From Pseudomonas sp. MWU16-30317 (GTDB taxonomy: Bacteria > Pseudomonadota > Gammaproteobacteria > Pseudomonadales > Pseudomonadaceae): a stretch of 64,000 nucleotides of DNA. The translations under genes were made by a program, and so were the position numbers. The notes below the pieces were generated by a model. That model made no database searches and was not told the origin of the DNA. It was given only the letters and a program-made list of their open reading frames with translations. Below, in pieces: positions 9,390 through 18,003 of this stretch; within the stretch, counting starts at the first letter, position 1; each line of letters begins with the position of its first letter. Where the stretch lies: positions 248,001-312,000 of the forward strand of contig NZ_JAIWJA010000002.1 of assembly GCF_020515695.1 (NCBI RefSeq), read 5' to 3'.

Positions 9390-10904
9390 TCAGGAGGGCG
9401 ATAGTTCGAAGACCGGGGACCGGGCGCAGGCGACCTGATTGCGGCCGTTGCGCTTGGCCCGGTACAGGGCCGCGTCGGCTTCGGCCAGCAGCGCTGCCAA
9501 TGAATCCACGCCTTCAAGGGTCGTGGAGCCCACGCCGATACTGACCGTTACCGATAGCCGCGGGCTGCCCAGCACGCTTTGCTGCTCGACGGCCAGGCGG
9601 ATGGTTTCGGCAATGGTGCGAGCGCCCTCCAAAGGGGTTTCGGCCAGTACCACCACAAACTCCTCGCCGCCATATCGTGCCGCCAGGTCCGCAGGCCGGT
9701 GGGTGCAGTGACGCAGGGTGTTGGCCACTGCACGCAAGGCGTCATCGCCGCCTTGATGGCCATGACGTTCGTTGAAGGCCTTGAAGTGGTCGACGTCGAT
9801 CATCAGTACCGACAGCGGTTTGTGGGTGCGCAGGGCGCGTAGCCATTCGCGATTAAGCGTTAGGTCCAGCTGTCGGCGGTTAGCCAGGCCCGTCAGGCTG
9901 TCGGTGGCGGCCAGGGTGGCGAGCTTGCGCTCGGCGCGTTGGCGTTTTTTCAGTTCCCGGCGCAGCAGGGCGCCCAGCCACAGAATGCCCAGGCACAGCC
10001 CGCCGGTAGCGGTGCAGACCAGCACTGCGGTGCGGCGCCAGGCGCCATACACCACCTCGGCAGACACCGCGACCACGACGATCATCGGCAGTTTGCCGAC
10101 GCGCCCGAACGTATAGAGACGCGCTTTATTATCGTTGCCAGACACCGCCACAAAGCTGCCCGAAGTACCCCCTGCCATTATCTCCAGGAAGTTGCCCCGA
10201 TGACTATAGTCGGCGCCTGCCACGGCGTCGCCCATGGAGAGCGGCTCGCGGGCGAGCATGAAGCCCTCGTCGCTCATCAGGCTGACGCTGCTGTCCGAAC
10301 CGATGTTCAGGCTTTTGAACAGATTGTTGAAGTAGTCCAGGCGCAGGGCGCCGGACGCCACACCGAGAAATTGCCCCGAAGGCGATGTGATGCGCCGGCT
10401 GAGGCTGATGCACCAGCCCAAGGTGCCGATCTGGTCCAGGAAGGGCCGGCTGACGATGAGGCCGCTGTCGACGTGTTCCCGGTGGGCACGGAACTCCGGC
10501 CAGCCGGCGAAATTGGCCTTGCGCGGCGGGTCTGCCAGCGAGTCGGCGACGATGTTGCCTTGCGCATCGATCCACAGCAGGTCGCCGCGCAAGGGCGCAC
10601 CGGTCGCTTTGCCGAACAGCATGCTGCGCTGCAGGCGGGTGGGGATGGCGCCGAAGTCAGGGTTTTGCGAGGTTTCGATGAGCCCCTGCAGCGAGGCATC
10701 GTAGAGATCGATGTTGCGCTGCACTTCGGTGTCGATCAGTTGCACCACGTTGCTGGAGGCGCGAATGGCTGCCAGCTTGGCGCTGCTGTGCTCGCGCACG
10801 AGCATGAAGGTCACCAAGGCGATGATCGCCGCCATCGCCAGCACGCAGCCAAGAATCAACGCTCGTTCGGGTAGATCGCGTCTGCGGTGAGTCCGTTCGA
10901 TCAT
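9390..10904 (-). CDS. Membrane diguanylate cyclase with periplasmic sensor domain
   Basis: Makes cyclic di-GMP from two GTP. 504 residues: a first transmembrane helix at about 15-37, a periplasmic sensor of about 250 residues that looks like a Cache domain, a second transmembrane helix near 290-312, then a GGDEF domain. The active-site motif is RYGGEEF, and the RxxD inhibitory site (RPAD) lies five residues before it, so product inhibition is expected. TDSLTGLANRR marks the start of the catalytic domain. The gene is monocistronic on the minus strand; its ligand is unknown. Confidence 0.93.
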   Translation of the reverse strand: MIERTHRRRDLPERALILGCVLAMAAIIALVTFMLVREHSSAKLAAIRASSNVVQLIDTEVQRNIDLYDASLQGLIETSQNPDFGAIPTRLQRSMLFGKATGAPLRGDLLWIDAQGNIVADSLADPPRKANFAGWPEFRAHREHVDSGLIVSRPFLDQIGTLGWCISLSRRITSPSGQFLGVASGALRLDYFNNLFKSLNIGSDSSVSLMSDEGFMLAREPLSMGDAVAGADYSHRGNFLEIMAGGTSGSFVAVSGNDNKARLYTFGRVGKLPMIVVVAVSAEVVYGAWRRTAVLVCTATGGLCLGILWLGALLRRELKKRQRAERKLATLAATDSLTGLANRRQLDLTLNREWLRALRTHKPLSVLMIDVDHFKAFNERHGHQGGDDALRAVANTLRHCTHRPADLAARYGGEEFVVVLAETPLEGARTIAETIRLAVEQQSVLGSPRLSVTVSIGVGSTTLEGVDSLAALLAEADAALYRAKRNGRNQVACARSPVFELSPS

Positions 10905-11255
10905 GGCAGTGAATCTGGCTCGGTCAGTGAGACGGCGTTCAGGAGCGTGATTCCTGAGCGGCGGCGAGGCCCAATCGCCGTGTGACGTCGGGAGCGGCCG
11001 TATTCTAGGGGCGTGACCGAGTAGTCACAAGTGATCGAAACGGAGTTGGAAGTACGGCGCGTGGTGGAGGGCAATACTGAAATAAAACTTTTATCGATAT
11101 TCTCTTTTGTTTTCCTTGGTTTATCTCGGTGACGCGCCAGGGCGAATCGATGTTTATTTGCCAGATCAAATCAAGTGGCAGCAATTATCGAAGCGCTGGA
11201 AATATCCAACGGGGCACATCGGTGCCGGAATCGAGTCGATGTCTTCAGGATTTTA
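10905..11255. other. Non-coding gap upstream of the diguanylate cyclase
   Basis: 351 bases with no credible gene. It must hold the cyclase promoter on the minus strand. The stretch around 11080-11110 is AT-rich; no operator or terminator stands out. Confidence 0.5.
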
Positions 11256-11936
11256 CTATTGCGCGACCACTTGCACGCGAGTCCCGGGCTTGAGCGCGGT
11301 CGGCCCATCGACCACCAATTGGTCACCTTGCTGCACGCCTTCGATGACTTCCAGCATGACCGTGCGATACGTCACCTTGACGGGTACCGAAGCCACGGTG
11401 TCGCCTTCCAGGCGGTAGACCGCATCCTGCCCGCCGTCGTGGCGCACCACATCGGCCGGGACCGCCAGCACCTGGCGCAACCAGCCGGTCTGCACCTGCA
11501 AGTTGATTGCATCGCCGGCGTGCAGTGTCTGCCGGGCATTTTCAAACTCGGCCTTGACCCGCACGGTGGCCGAGGGGGCTTCGTTGTCGATCAGCGTCAG
11601 GCGTCCCTCGGCCAGCAGCGAAGGCGACTGGCTGTTCGCGTAGGCCAATACCGGCGGATTTTCGGTGTCCTGTATCAGGTTCTGCAAGACGGGCAGGGTA
11701 TTTTCAGGCAGGGCAAACTCGGCGGCCACAGGAGTGGTGCCAGTGGCGCCATGCAGCGAGTGAACGGTGCCCAGGCCGCCGAGCATGCGCGGGACGTCCT
11801 GCAGGGTCAGGGTGATGACGCGCACGTGAAGGGCGTCCTGGCCCACGGTTTTATCGCTGCGCGGTGACTGCAGGGCGAAATACAGAGCCAGGCCCAGGCC
11901 CGCGACCACTACAACAAGGATTGAAGACTTACGCAT
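11256..11936 (-). CDS. Shortened RND/HlyD-type periplasmic adaptor protein (orphan)
   Basis: 226 residues with an N-terminal signal/anchor (MRKSSILVVVVAGLGLALYF). Then comes the MdtA-like strand VITLTLQDVPRMLGGLGTVHS, after which the sequence passes almost directly into the beta-barrel domain (VAAEFALPENTLPVLQNL) and the membrane-proximal domain (VPADVVRHDGGQDAVYRLEG). The lipoyl/hairpin segment, about 100-150 residues in normal adaptors, is missing. There is no RND pump or TolC gene beside it. It could be a decayed gene or a specialised minimal adaptor; the frame is intact and the domain edges are clean. Confidence 0.75.
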   Translation of the reverse strand: MRKSSILVVVVAGLGLALYFALQSPRSDKTVGQDALHVRVITLTLQDVPRMLGGLGTVHSLHGATGTTPVAAEFALPENTLPVLQNLIQDTENPPVLAYANSQSPSLLAEGRLTLIDNEAPSATVRVKAEFENARQTLHAGDAINLQVQTGWLRQVLAVPADVVRHDGGQDAVYRLEGDTVASVPVKVTYRTVMLEVIEGVQQGDQLVVDGPTALKPGTRVQVVAQ

Positions 11937-12111
11937 ATGACTCGGTGCCTGACGCGGAGTATGGGCGCCTATGAAGCGGCCACTACTGAAACGTTTAATG
12001 TGAATTAACGGAGTATTCCTACAACCAACTCGGAATTATCCAATAGATCTTGCCAATAGCAGCCACGAGACTTAACACCGAGTCGATCTACGGACGCAAG
12101 AGGTAGTCTTG

Positions 12112-12408
12112 GTGGGTGCCCAGAAAAACAACAATTCTCTATCTTTTTCAATGTTCCTGCTGCCTGTCCTGCTGCTCGGTGGAGGGAGTCTAGGGCTTTA
12201 TCTTGCGCCTTGGGGGCCTGCGTCCGGAGCCTGGCTGCTGCCCTTCATGGCTGTGGTCATCGGCTTGACGCATGTGTGGCGCTACCGGTGGATGTACTGG
12301 CTGTCTTCGAGCAGCACGGTGATCGGTGTGCTGGCGATGTTCATCGCAACGGAGAGCGAGCTGTCACTGACTGCATTGTCGTTTCTGTACTTGTTCGTAC
12401 AAGCTTGA
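12112..12408 (+). CDS. Small hypothetical membrane protein
   Basis: About 98 residues with three hydrophobic segments (roughly 15-33, 40-56, 65-85). The start is uncertain: GTG 12112 lies eight bases after AAGAGG, and an adjacent TTG at 12109 is the alternative. No family is recognised. It ends nine bases before the convergent GNAT gene. Confidence 0.5.
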   Translation: MGAQKNNNSLSFSMFLLPVLLLGGGSLGLYLAPWGPASGAWLLPFMAVVIGLTHVWRYRWMYWLSSSSTVIGVLAMFIATESELSLTALSFLYLFVQA

Positions 12409-12416
12409 GCGCGCTA

Positions 12417-12884
12417 TCAACAGGATTCGCGTCGCAGGCAGTGCAGGCCCATGTGCTCATACAGCCGGCGCGCCGGATGGTTGTCTTCGCGCACCCGCAG
12501 GTCCATCGAAGCTTCGCCGCGTTGGCGATAGGTTTGCATCGCCCAGGCGAGCAATGCGCGGGCGAGCCCCCGGCGCCGCGCCCGCGGATGCACCACCAGG
12601 TCCTTGAGATAGCCGCTGGTCCAGCCCTGCACCAGCGCGATCAGGCCGTGGTTGTCCATGACCAGCAGGCACAAGGCAGGATCGTACTCGGCATTGCTGC
12701 GCCACTGCTGCTGCCAGGTGGGCCAGTCAAGCAGGTCGTCGGCATTGGCTTCGCGTAACAGGGCGTAGGCAGGTGCGGCGTCAGCGGCGTCGAACAGGCG
12801 CAGCGTTACCTCGGGCGGCCAGAGGGGGGAGGGCGTCGCCTGCTGCAGCGGCATGCGCAGCAACAGGCAATGATCGGCCGCCAT
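12417..12884 (-). CDS. GNAT-family N-acetyltransferase
   Basis: About 155 residues from ATG 12884, just after the cheV stop. The acetyl-CoA-binding motif A is visible as LKDLVVHPRARRRGLARALLAWA (R/Q-x-x-G-x-G/A type), followed by the C-terminal ENHPARRLYEHMGL-like element. The substrate cannot be told. The open frame runs further upstream into cheV, but GGACTGACGC before 12884 and the gene spacing favour this start. It is probably co-transcribed with cheV. Confidence 0.85.
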   Translation of the reverse strand: MAADHCLLLRMPLQQATPSPLWPPEVTLRLFDAADAAPAYALLREANADDLLDWPTWQQQWRSNAEYDPALCLLVMDNHGLIALVQGWTSGYLKDLVVHPRARRRGLARALLAWAMQTYRQRGEASMDLRVREDNHPARRLYEHMGLHCLRRESC

Positions 12885-12892
12885 GCAGTGCG

Positions 12893-13792
12893 TCAGTCCG
12901 GCAGGCCGTTGACCGCCCGTGCCGCGCGAATCAGGCAATGGGTCAGCTCTGGCGAGGAGAATTTGGTCAATACCGCGTTGGCACCGGCGGCCTTGGCCTT
13001 CTCGCTGTTCATGGCGCTGTCCAGCGAGGTGTGCAGCAGCACGTACAGGTCCTGGAAGTCCGGCGTCTCGCGCAGGCTGCGGGTCAGGGCATAGCCGTCC
13101 ATCTCGGACATCTCGATGTCCGACACCAGGATGTTGATCTGCTGGGCGGTGCCTTGCAGATCCAGCAGTTGCTCGATGGCTTCCTTGGCACTGCGGGCGG
13201 TGTGGCAGGACAGGCCCAGTGTGCGCAGCGTCAGTACCGATTGCTGTAACGCTACCTGGCTGTCGTCGACCACCAGGATGTTAGCCGTGGAGAGCATCTC
13301 GGCATCTTGCGCACTCAGGCCGGTGGCCACAGCCTCGACCTTCATCGGAGAAATGCCGTGGATGACTTTTTCGATGTCCAGCACCTGCACCAACACGTTA
13401 TCGACTCGAGTCACGCCAGTGATATAGGACTTGTTGCCCGAGCCAAAGGGCGGCGGGCGAATGTCGGTGGTCAGGCAGTGGACGATCTTGCTCACGGCTT
13501 GCACGTGCAGGCCCTGCTTGGAGCGGCTCACATCCGTGACAATCAGGCAGCCACCGGCCGGGTCGAGCAGGGGCATTTCGCCGATGGCGCGGCTGAGGTC
13601 GATTACCGACAGCGAGGTACCGCGCAGCGTGGCGACGCCTTTGACGTTGGGGTGCGATTCCGGCAGGCGAGTCAGCGGTGGGCAGGGGATGATCTCGCTG
13701 ACTTTGAGCAGGTTGATCGCCATCAATTTGCCGCTGCGCAGGGTGAACAGCAACAGCGACAACGAATCCGCGCGGGCTTTGGGGGACGACAT
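12893..13792 (-). CDS. cheV: CheV-like chemotaxis coupling protein (CheW-REC)
   Basis: 299 residues. The N-terminal CheW-like domain (about 1-150: FTLRSGKLMAINLLKVSEI, VKGVATLRGTSLSVIDLSRAIG) couples receptors to CheA. The C-terminal receiver domain (about 170-299) has the acidic pocket in ILVVDDSQVA, the phospho-acceptor Asp in ILVSDIEMSEMDGY, and the switch Thr/Lys region LLHTSLDS...LTKFSS. It is not next to other che genes. The GNAT gene follows eight bases later on the same strand. Confidence 0.93.
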   Translation of the reverse strand: MSSPKARADSLSLLLFTLRSGKLMAINLLKVSEIIPCPPLTRLPESHPNVKGVATLRGTSLSVIDLSRAIGEMPLLDPAGGCLIVTDVSRSKQGLHVQAVSKIVHCLTTDIRPPPFGSGNKSYITGVTRVDNVLVQVLDIEKVIHGISPMKVEAVATGLSAQDAEMLSTANILVVDDSQVALQQSVLTLRTLGLSCHTARSAKEAIEQLLDLQGTAQQINILVSDIEMSEMDGYALTRSLRETPDFQDLYVLLHTSLDSAMNSEKAKAAGANAVLTKFSSPELTHCLIRAARAVNGLPD

Positions 13793-13873
13793 AAGAACCT
13801 TCTGAGTCGTGTGGGGGGAGCATTGTTGGGGTTATCGACCTGAGGGCGGCAGGCTTTAGCGTTTTGTCTGCGG

Positions 13874-15436
13874 TCATTTCAATGACAGGCGTCTGGCCAT
13901 GCGATTGAGGTTAGCGCGGTCCATGCCGAGCTCCCTGGCGGCGCTGGCCCAATTGTGGTCGTGTCGGGTCAGGCACGCTTCGATCATCTGGCGTTGAAAG
14001 CTGTCGGTGGCCCGGCGCAGGTCGCCGTCCGGGGAGAACGGTAGAGGCGGCGTACCTGGGCTGGGCGACTGATGTGCAGCCATTGGCATGTCCACTCCCT
14101 GTTCGATATCCAGGTCCCGGGCACTCAAGCCTAGCAACCGGGAGCCCGCCCGTCGCCCCCAGGCCTTGAGTGCGCTACGGCCGATCAGGTGCTCCAGTTC
14201 CCGCACATTGCCGGGCCAAGTATAGGCCAGCAGGGCGGACTGGGCGTCCGCCTCCAGGTGTAACCCGTCGAGGCCCAAGCGCGAGCGGTTGAGCTCCAGA
14301 AAGTAGCCGCTGAGCAGCAACACGTCGCGCTCACGCTCGCGCAACGGCGGAATGTGCAGCGGGAATACGCTCAAACGGTGATAGAAATCGGCGCGGTAGC
14401 GTCCCGCGCGCACTTCTTCGGCGAGGTTGCGGTTGGTGGCCGCGATCACGCGCACATCTACTCTTTGATCCTTGTCGGAACCCAGCCGCTGCAGCTGGCC
14501 GCTTTGCAGCACGCGCAACAGTTTGGCCTGGACGGTGAGCGGCAATTCACCGACCTCGTCGAGGAACAGGGTGCCGCCATCCGCCAGTTCGAATTTGCCC
14601 CGGCGGTCGGCTTGCGCGCCGGTAAAGGCGCCGCGCACATGGCCGAACAGCTCGCTCTCGACCAGGTTTTCCGGCAGGGCCGCACAATTGATGCTCACCA
14701 GTGGTGAGCGGGCGCGTGACGAGGCGCGGTGAATGGCTTGCGCGACCAGCTCCTTGCCCACCCCCGTTTCCCCGGTGACGAGTACCGTCAGGTCGCTGTG
14801 GCTGACCAGTTCGATCTCTTCCTGCAGGCGTCGGAGGGCGGGGCTCTGGCCGATCATTGGCTGGTGTTGCTGGCCGCTGGCCTGGCGGTAGATCTCAGCG
14901 CGGTGGTGCTCGTCTTCGGCGCGCCGCGCCAGATGCTGGATACGCTCGGCCACCGTGACGGTGGCAGCGGCGAGGCTGGCGAAGGCTTGCAGGGCGCCGG
15001 GCTCCAGGTGGTCGAAGCGGTGTGGGTCGAGGGCGTCCAGGGTCAGCAAGCCCCAAGGTCGCTCATCGATCATCAGCGGGCAACCCATGCAATCGTGTAC
15101 ATGCAGTTGCTCGTGCAGGCCGTCCACTAGCCCGTCATAAGGGTCGGGCAGCGGGCTGCGGCTGTCGAAGCGCGTGGGCGCGGGACTTGCCAGCAGTTGC
15201 TGGAAGCGTGGATGTTCGTCGACCTTGAAGCGTCGGCCCAGGGTGTCGGTACTCAGGCCGTCGACCGCCAGTGGGATCAGCCACTGGCCTTCAAGGCGCA
15301 GCAGTGCGGCAGCGTCGCAGGGCAGCAGGGCCCGCAGTGCGTCCAGCAAGCGACGATAACGTTCTGTCTCGGGCAGCTCTCGGGAGAGATCCTCGACCAG
15401 AGGGAGAAGGGCGGTCAGCAGGGGTTTTGCAGTCAT
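13874..15436 (-). CDS. norR: NorR/FhpR, nitric-oxide-responsive sigma-54 activator
   Basis: Senses NO through a non-heme iron in its N-terminal GAF domain and activates the divergent flavohemoglobin gene with sigma-54 RNA polymerase. 520 residues from ATG 15436 (MTAKPLLTALLPL), which has GAGGTCTTT ahead of it. The open frame continues 15 codons further, but homologues start here. Domains: GAF (about 20-170), AAA+ with Walker A GETGVGKE and the sigma-54 contact loop GAFTGA, and a Fis-type helix-turn-helix at the C-terminus (ASAARELGMDRANLNRMARRL). Three GT-N7-AC binding sites lie at its start. Confidence 0.96.
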   Translation of the reverse strand: MTAKPLLTALLPLVEDLSRELPETERYRRLLDALRALLPCDAAALLRLEGQWLIPLAVDGLSTDTLGRRFKVDEHPRFQQLLASPAPTRFDSRSPLPDPYDGLVDGLHEQLHVHDCMGCPLMIDERPWGLLTLDALDPHRFDHLEPGALQAFASLAAATVTVAERIQHLARRAEDEHHRAEIYRQASGQQHQPMIGQSPALRRLQEEIELVSHSDLTVLVTGETGVGKELVAQAIHRASSRARSPLVSINCAALPENLVESELFGHVRGAFTGAQADRRGKFELADGGTLFLDEVGELPLTVQAKLLRVLQSGQLQRLGSDKDQRVDVRVIAATNRNLAEEVRAGRYRADFYHRLSVFPLHIPPLRERERDVLLLSGYFLELNRSRLGLDGLHLEADAQSALLAYTWPGNVRELEHLIGRSALKAWGRRAGSRLLGLSARDLDIEQGVDMPMAAHQSPSPGTPPLPFSPDGDLRRATDSFQRQMIEACLTRHDHNWASAARELGMDRANLNRMARRLSLK

Positions 15437-15487
15437 AAAGACCTCGCGTAGTCGATATGACTCTACTCGATTGCGAGTCATTATGAC
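15432..15487. promoter_or_regulatory. Three NorR/FhpR binding sites between norR and hmp
   Basis: Three elements match GT-N7-AC: GTCATAAAGAC (15432-15442), GTCGATATGAC (15451-15461) and GTCATTATGAC (15477-15487). NorR enhancers in E. coli also come as three GT-N7-AC sites in the norR-norV gap. The first overlaps the norR start codon, which suggests self-control. A possible sigma-54 -24 element TGGCATG follows at 15529, but the -12 part reads GTGGA rather than TTGCA, so the hmp promoter is not firmly placed. Confidence 0.8.
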
Positions 15488-15594
15488 TTCATAATTATCA
15501 AGCTATTGATTTATATGGATAATTTATATGGCATGAAAAGTGGAATGTCTTTGGCAGACATTCATCGTGAGCCCCACGGCTCCAGGAGCTTTCT

Positions 15595-16767
15595 ATGCTG
15601 AGCCTAGAACACCGCGCCATCGTCAAAGCCACTGTCCCCTTGCTGGAAACCGGCGGCGAGGCCCTGACCACGCATTTCTACCAACTGCTGCTGAACAAGC
15701 ACCCCGAGCTGCGTCCACTGTTCAATCAGGCGCACCAGGCCGATGGCGCGCAACCTCGCGCGTTGGCCAACGGGGTGTTGATGTACGCCAAGCACATCGA
15801 TCAGTTGGACGCCCTCGGCGATCTGGTGGGGCGCATCATCAACAAGCATGTGTCGCTGCAGATCCTGCCAGAGCACTATCCGCTGGTTGGCGCCTGTCTA
15901 CTGCAATCCATCGAGGAGGTTTTGGGCAAAGAGATCGCCACCGCTGCGGTCATTGAGGCCTGGGGCGCGGCCTATGGGCAGTTGGCCGAGATTCTGATCG
16001 GTGCCGAAGAGGTGCGATATCAGCAAAATGAGCAAGCCGAAGGCGGCTGGCGTGGCGCACGGGCATTCCGCCTGAGCCGCAAGGTTGTGGAAAGCGCAGA
16101 GATCACTTCGCTGTATTTCGAACCCGTCGATGGCCAGGCGATTCTGCTTGCTGCGCCTGGGCAATACATCGGCCTGCGGCTCTCTATCGATGGTCAGGAG
16201 CATCGGCGCAACTACTCGCTCTCGGCGCTGGCCAGCCACGGGCATTACCGCATCAGCGTCAAGCGTGAACCGGGCGGCAAGGTATCCAACTACCTGCACG
16301 ACCGATTGGCCATCGGCGCCCCCCTGGACCTGTTCGCCCCTGCCGGTGAGTTCACCCTCACAGACAGTGACAAACCCTTGGTACTGATCAGCGGCGGCGT
16401 CGGTATTACCGCCACCCTGGCGATGCTCGAGGCTGCGCTGCCAACAGGGCGTGCCGTGCATTTCATCCATTGCGCGCGCAATCACGCAGCCCACGGGTTC
16501 AGGACGCAGGTCGATGCGCTGGCCATGCAATATCCGCAGCTCAAGCGTTTTTACTGCTACGAAGAAGGGGCGGGCGCCGATGCCCTCGGCCGTCTTGATG
16601 CCAGCCTGTTGGAGCGCTGGCTGCCGCTTTCGCGTGACGTGGATGCCTACTTTCTCGGGCCCAAGCCCTTTATGTCGGCGGTGCGCAGATTGTTGATCGC
16701 CAGCGGCGTGCCTTCGCAGCAGTGTCGGTACGAGTTTTTCGGCCCGGCCAGTGCGCTGGATCAATAA
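15595..16767 (+). CDS. hmp: Flavohemoglobin (nitric oxide dioxygenase)
   Basis: Converts NO plus O2 to nitrate using NAD(P)H. 390 residues: globin domain (1-140, with proximal His in NKHVSLQILPEHY and the B10 Tyr in HFYQLLL), FAD-binding domain (about 150-255, RRNYSLS and GGKVSNYLHD) and NAD-binding domain (LISGGVGITATLAMLEAA and the C-terminal YEFFGP). An upstream CAGGAG supports the start. It is divergent from norR, whose product activates it. Often called fhp in Pseudomonas. Confidence 0.97.
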   Translation: MLSLEHRAIVKATVPLLETGGEALTTHFYQLLLNKHPELRPLFNQAHQADGAQPRALANGVLMYAKHIDQLDALGDLVGRIINKHVSLQILPEHYPLVGACLLQSIEEVLGKEIATAAVIEAWGAAYGQLAEILIGAEEVRYQQNEQAEGGWRGARAFRLSRKVVESAEITSLYFEPVDGQAILLAAPGQYIGLRLSIDGQEHRRNYSLSALASHGHYRISVKREPGGKVSNYLHDRLAIGAPLDLFAPAGEFTLTDSDKPLVLISGGVGITATLAMLEAALPTGRAVHFIHCARNHAAHGFRTQVDALAMQYPQLKRFYCYEEGAGADALGRLDASLLERWLPLSRDVDAYFLGPKPFMSAVRRLLIASGVPSQQCRYEFFGPASALDQ

Positions 16768-16875
16768 AAGCGAAATCAAGCCCCTGTAACATTTGCACAG
16801 AGTTAATCGTGCATTAATCGATTTACCCTTTACTCGCTGGCGCTGCAGGGGCGTAGACTTGCGCCCACTTTTCAT

Positions 16876-16900
16876 CTGCGGCCCTCAAATGCGGCCGCAG
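16876..16900 (+). other. GC-rich hairpin upstream of dsbB
   Basis: Perfect 8-bp inverted repeat CTGCGGCC/GGCCGCAG with a 9-base loop, ending 32 bases before the dsbB ATG and lacking a T-run. It could be a weak terminator of hmp or a 5' UTR structure. Confidence 0.4.
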
Positions 16901-16932
16901 GTCGATTCGAACTGGCGAACAAAGGAAAACCC

Positions 16933-17439
16933 ATGAGTGACATCAATGTGCGGCTGGTCCGCGAGCGGCGTTATCTGGTGCTGCTGGGGATCATCTGTCT
17001 GGCGCTGATCGGCGGCGCGCTGTACATGCAGGTGGTATTGCAAGAGGCCCCTTGCCCCCTGTGCATCCTGCAACGCTATGCCTTGCTGCTGATCGCCATT
17101 TTCGCCTTCATCGCCGCCGCCATGCCGGGGCGCAAATCGATGACCTTTTTCGAGGGGCTGGTGGTCTTGAGTGCCTTGGGCGGGATCGCCGCTGCCGGCA
17201 ATCACGCGTGGGTGCTCGCCCATCCGTCGGATAGCTGCGGCATCGATGTGCTGCAACCAATCGTCGATGGCTTGCCTATGGCGAACTGGTGGCCAATGGT
17301 CTTCCAAGTGTCTGGCTTCTGCACTACGCCGTACCCGCCGGTGCTGGGTTTGTCGCTTGCGCAGTGGGCTTTGACGGCTTTCGTGCTGACCGCTGTGCTG
17401 GTGCCGCTGTGCGTTTACAGAAATCGTCGGAACGCCTAG
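16933..17439 (+). CDS. dsbB: Disulfide bond formation protein DsbB
   Basis: Inner-membrane enzyme that reoxidises DsbA and passes electrons to ubiquinone. 168 residues with four hydrophobic helices. The first redox pair is Cys-Pro-Leu-Cys (PCPLCILQRYALL), and the second pair is the Cys in DSCGID and the Cys in GFCTTPYPP, as in the family. AAAGGAAAA precedes the ATG. Pseudomonas genomes often carry two such genes; which paralogue this is cannot be told here. The quinone link makes sense beside the cyo oxidase operon downstream, though co-transcription is not shown. Confidence 0.93.
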   Translation: MSDINVRLVRERRYLVLLGIICLALIGGALYMQVVLQEAPCPLCILQRYALLLIAIFAFIAAAMPGRKSMTFFEGLVVLSALGGIAAAGNHAWVLAHPSDSCGIDVLQPIVDGLPMANWWPMVFQVSGFCTTPYPPVLGLSLAQWALTAFVLTAVLVPLCVYRNRRNA

Positions 17440-18003
17440 CTCGCTTCAGATTCATACTTGCAGGCCGATACAAATTGTCGCCTGCGCGGTTTCGTCGCGG
17501 CGAATGACGATTTATTCTGGTTCATTCGCCTGCAGCCCAGATATTTCGGGCGTATCAGCGGATCTGTCAGGGTGCGACATCGTGTCGCAAGGACTTGAAA
17601 TTACGGCCGATTGTTGCATAATTCGGAAGTAACTGTTGCTAACTAAACCGTATTCATTGAGGGGTTACCTCACTACAATCGCGGCACTTTCCGCCTTGCG
17701 GTACCGTCTGAAAACCCTCCGAATCACGCGCACACGCGCTGTTCAGAGCCTCGGGCATCCAGCTTCGCGGTGTCGTGTAGAAGGTCCCTTCAGGATGTCC
17801 TGCACCCGATGGATCGGGTCCGTTGAAGGCGTAATGCCGACGAAGCCACAATAATAGAACACCGTACTACACTGGTCTGCCAACAGCAGCTGATCTAGAG
17901 GCATGCCCGTTTTCGATACCGATAAATGCTGACGCTTGGCAGGACGAAGTGTTGGCGATCACAACACAATTGCATTGAAGCAAGCTGCTTTAGAGGTCGT
18001 GAG
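17440..18003 (+). promoter_or_regulatory. 564-bp gap with candidate cyo promoter and long leader
   Basis: No credible gene. A sigma-70-like promoter, TTGAAA at 17595-17600 and CATAAT at 17617-17622 with 16-base spacing, would give a leader of about 375 bases before cyoA. A small hairpin TGAGG-ggtta-CCTCA lies at 17656-17670. No FNR/ANR box (TTGAT-N4-ATCAA) was found on reading. Confidence 0.45.

Noticed and set aside
15529..15544. Sigma-54 promoter for hmp (TGGCATG-AAAA-GTGGA)
   Set aside because: The -24 part fits but the -12 GC is GG, so it is not listed as a promoter; it may still be the real one with a weak -12.
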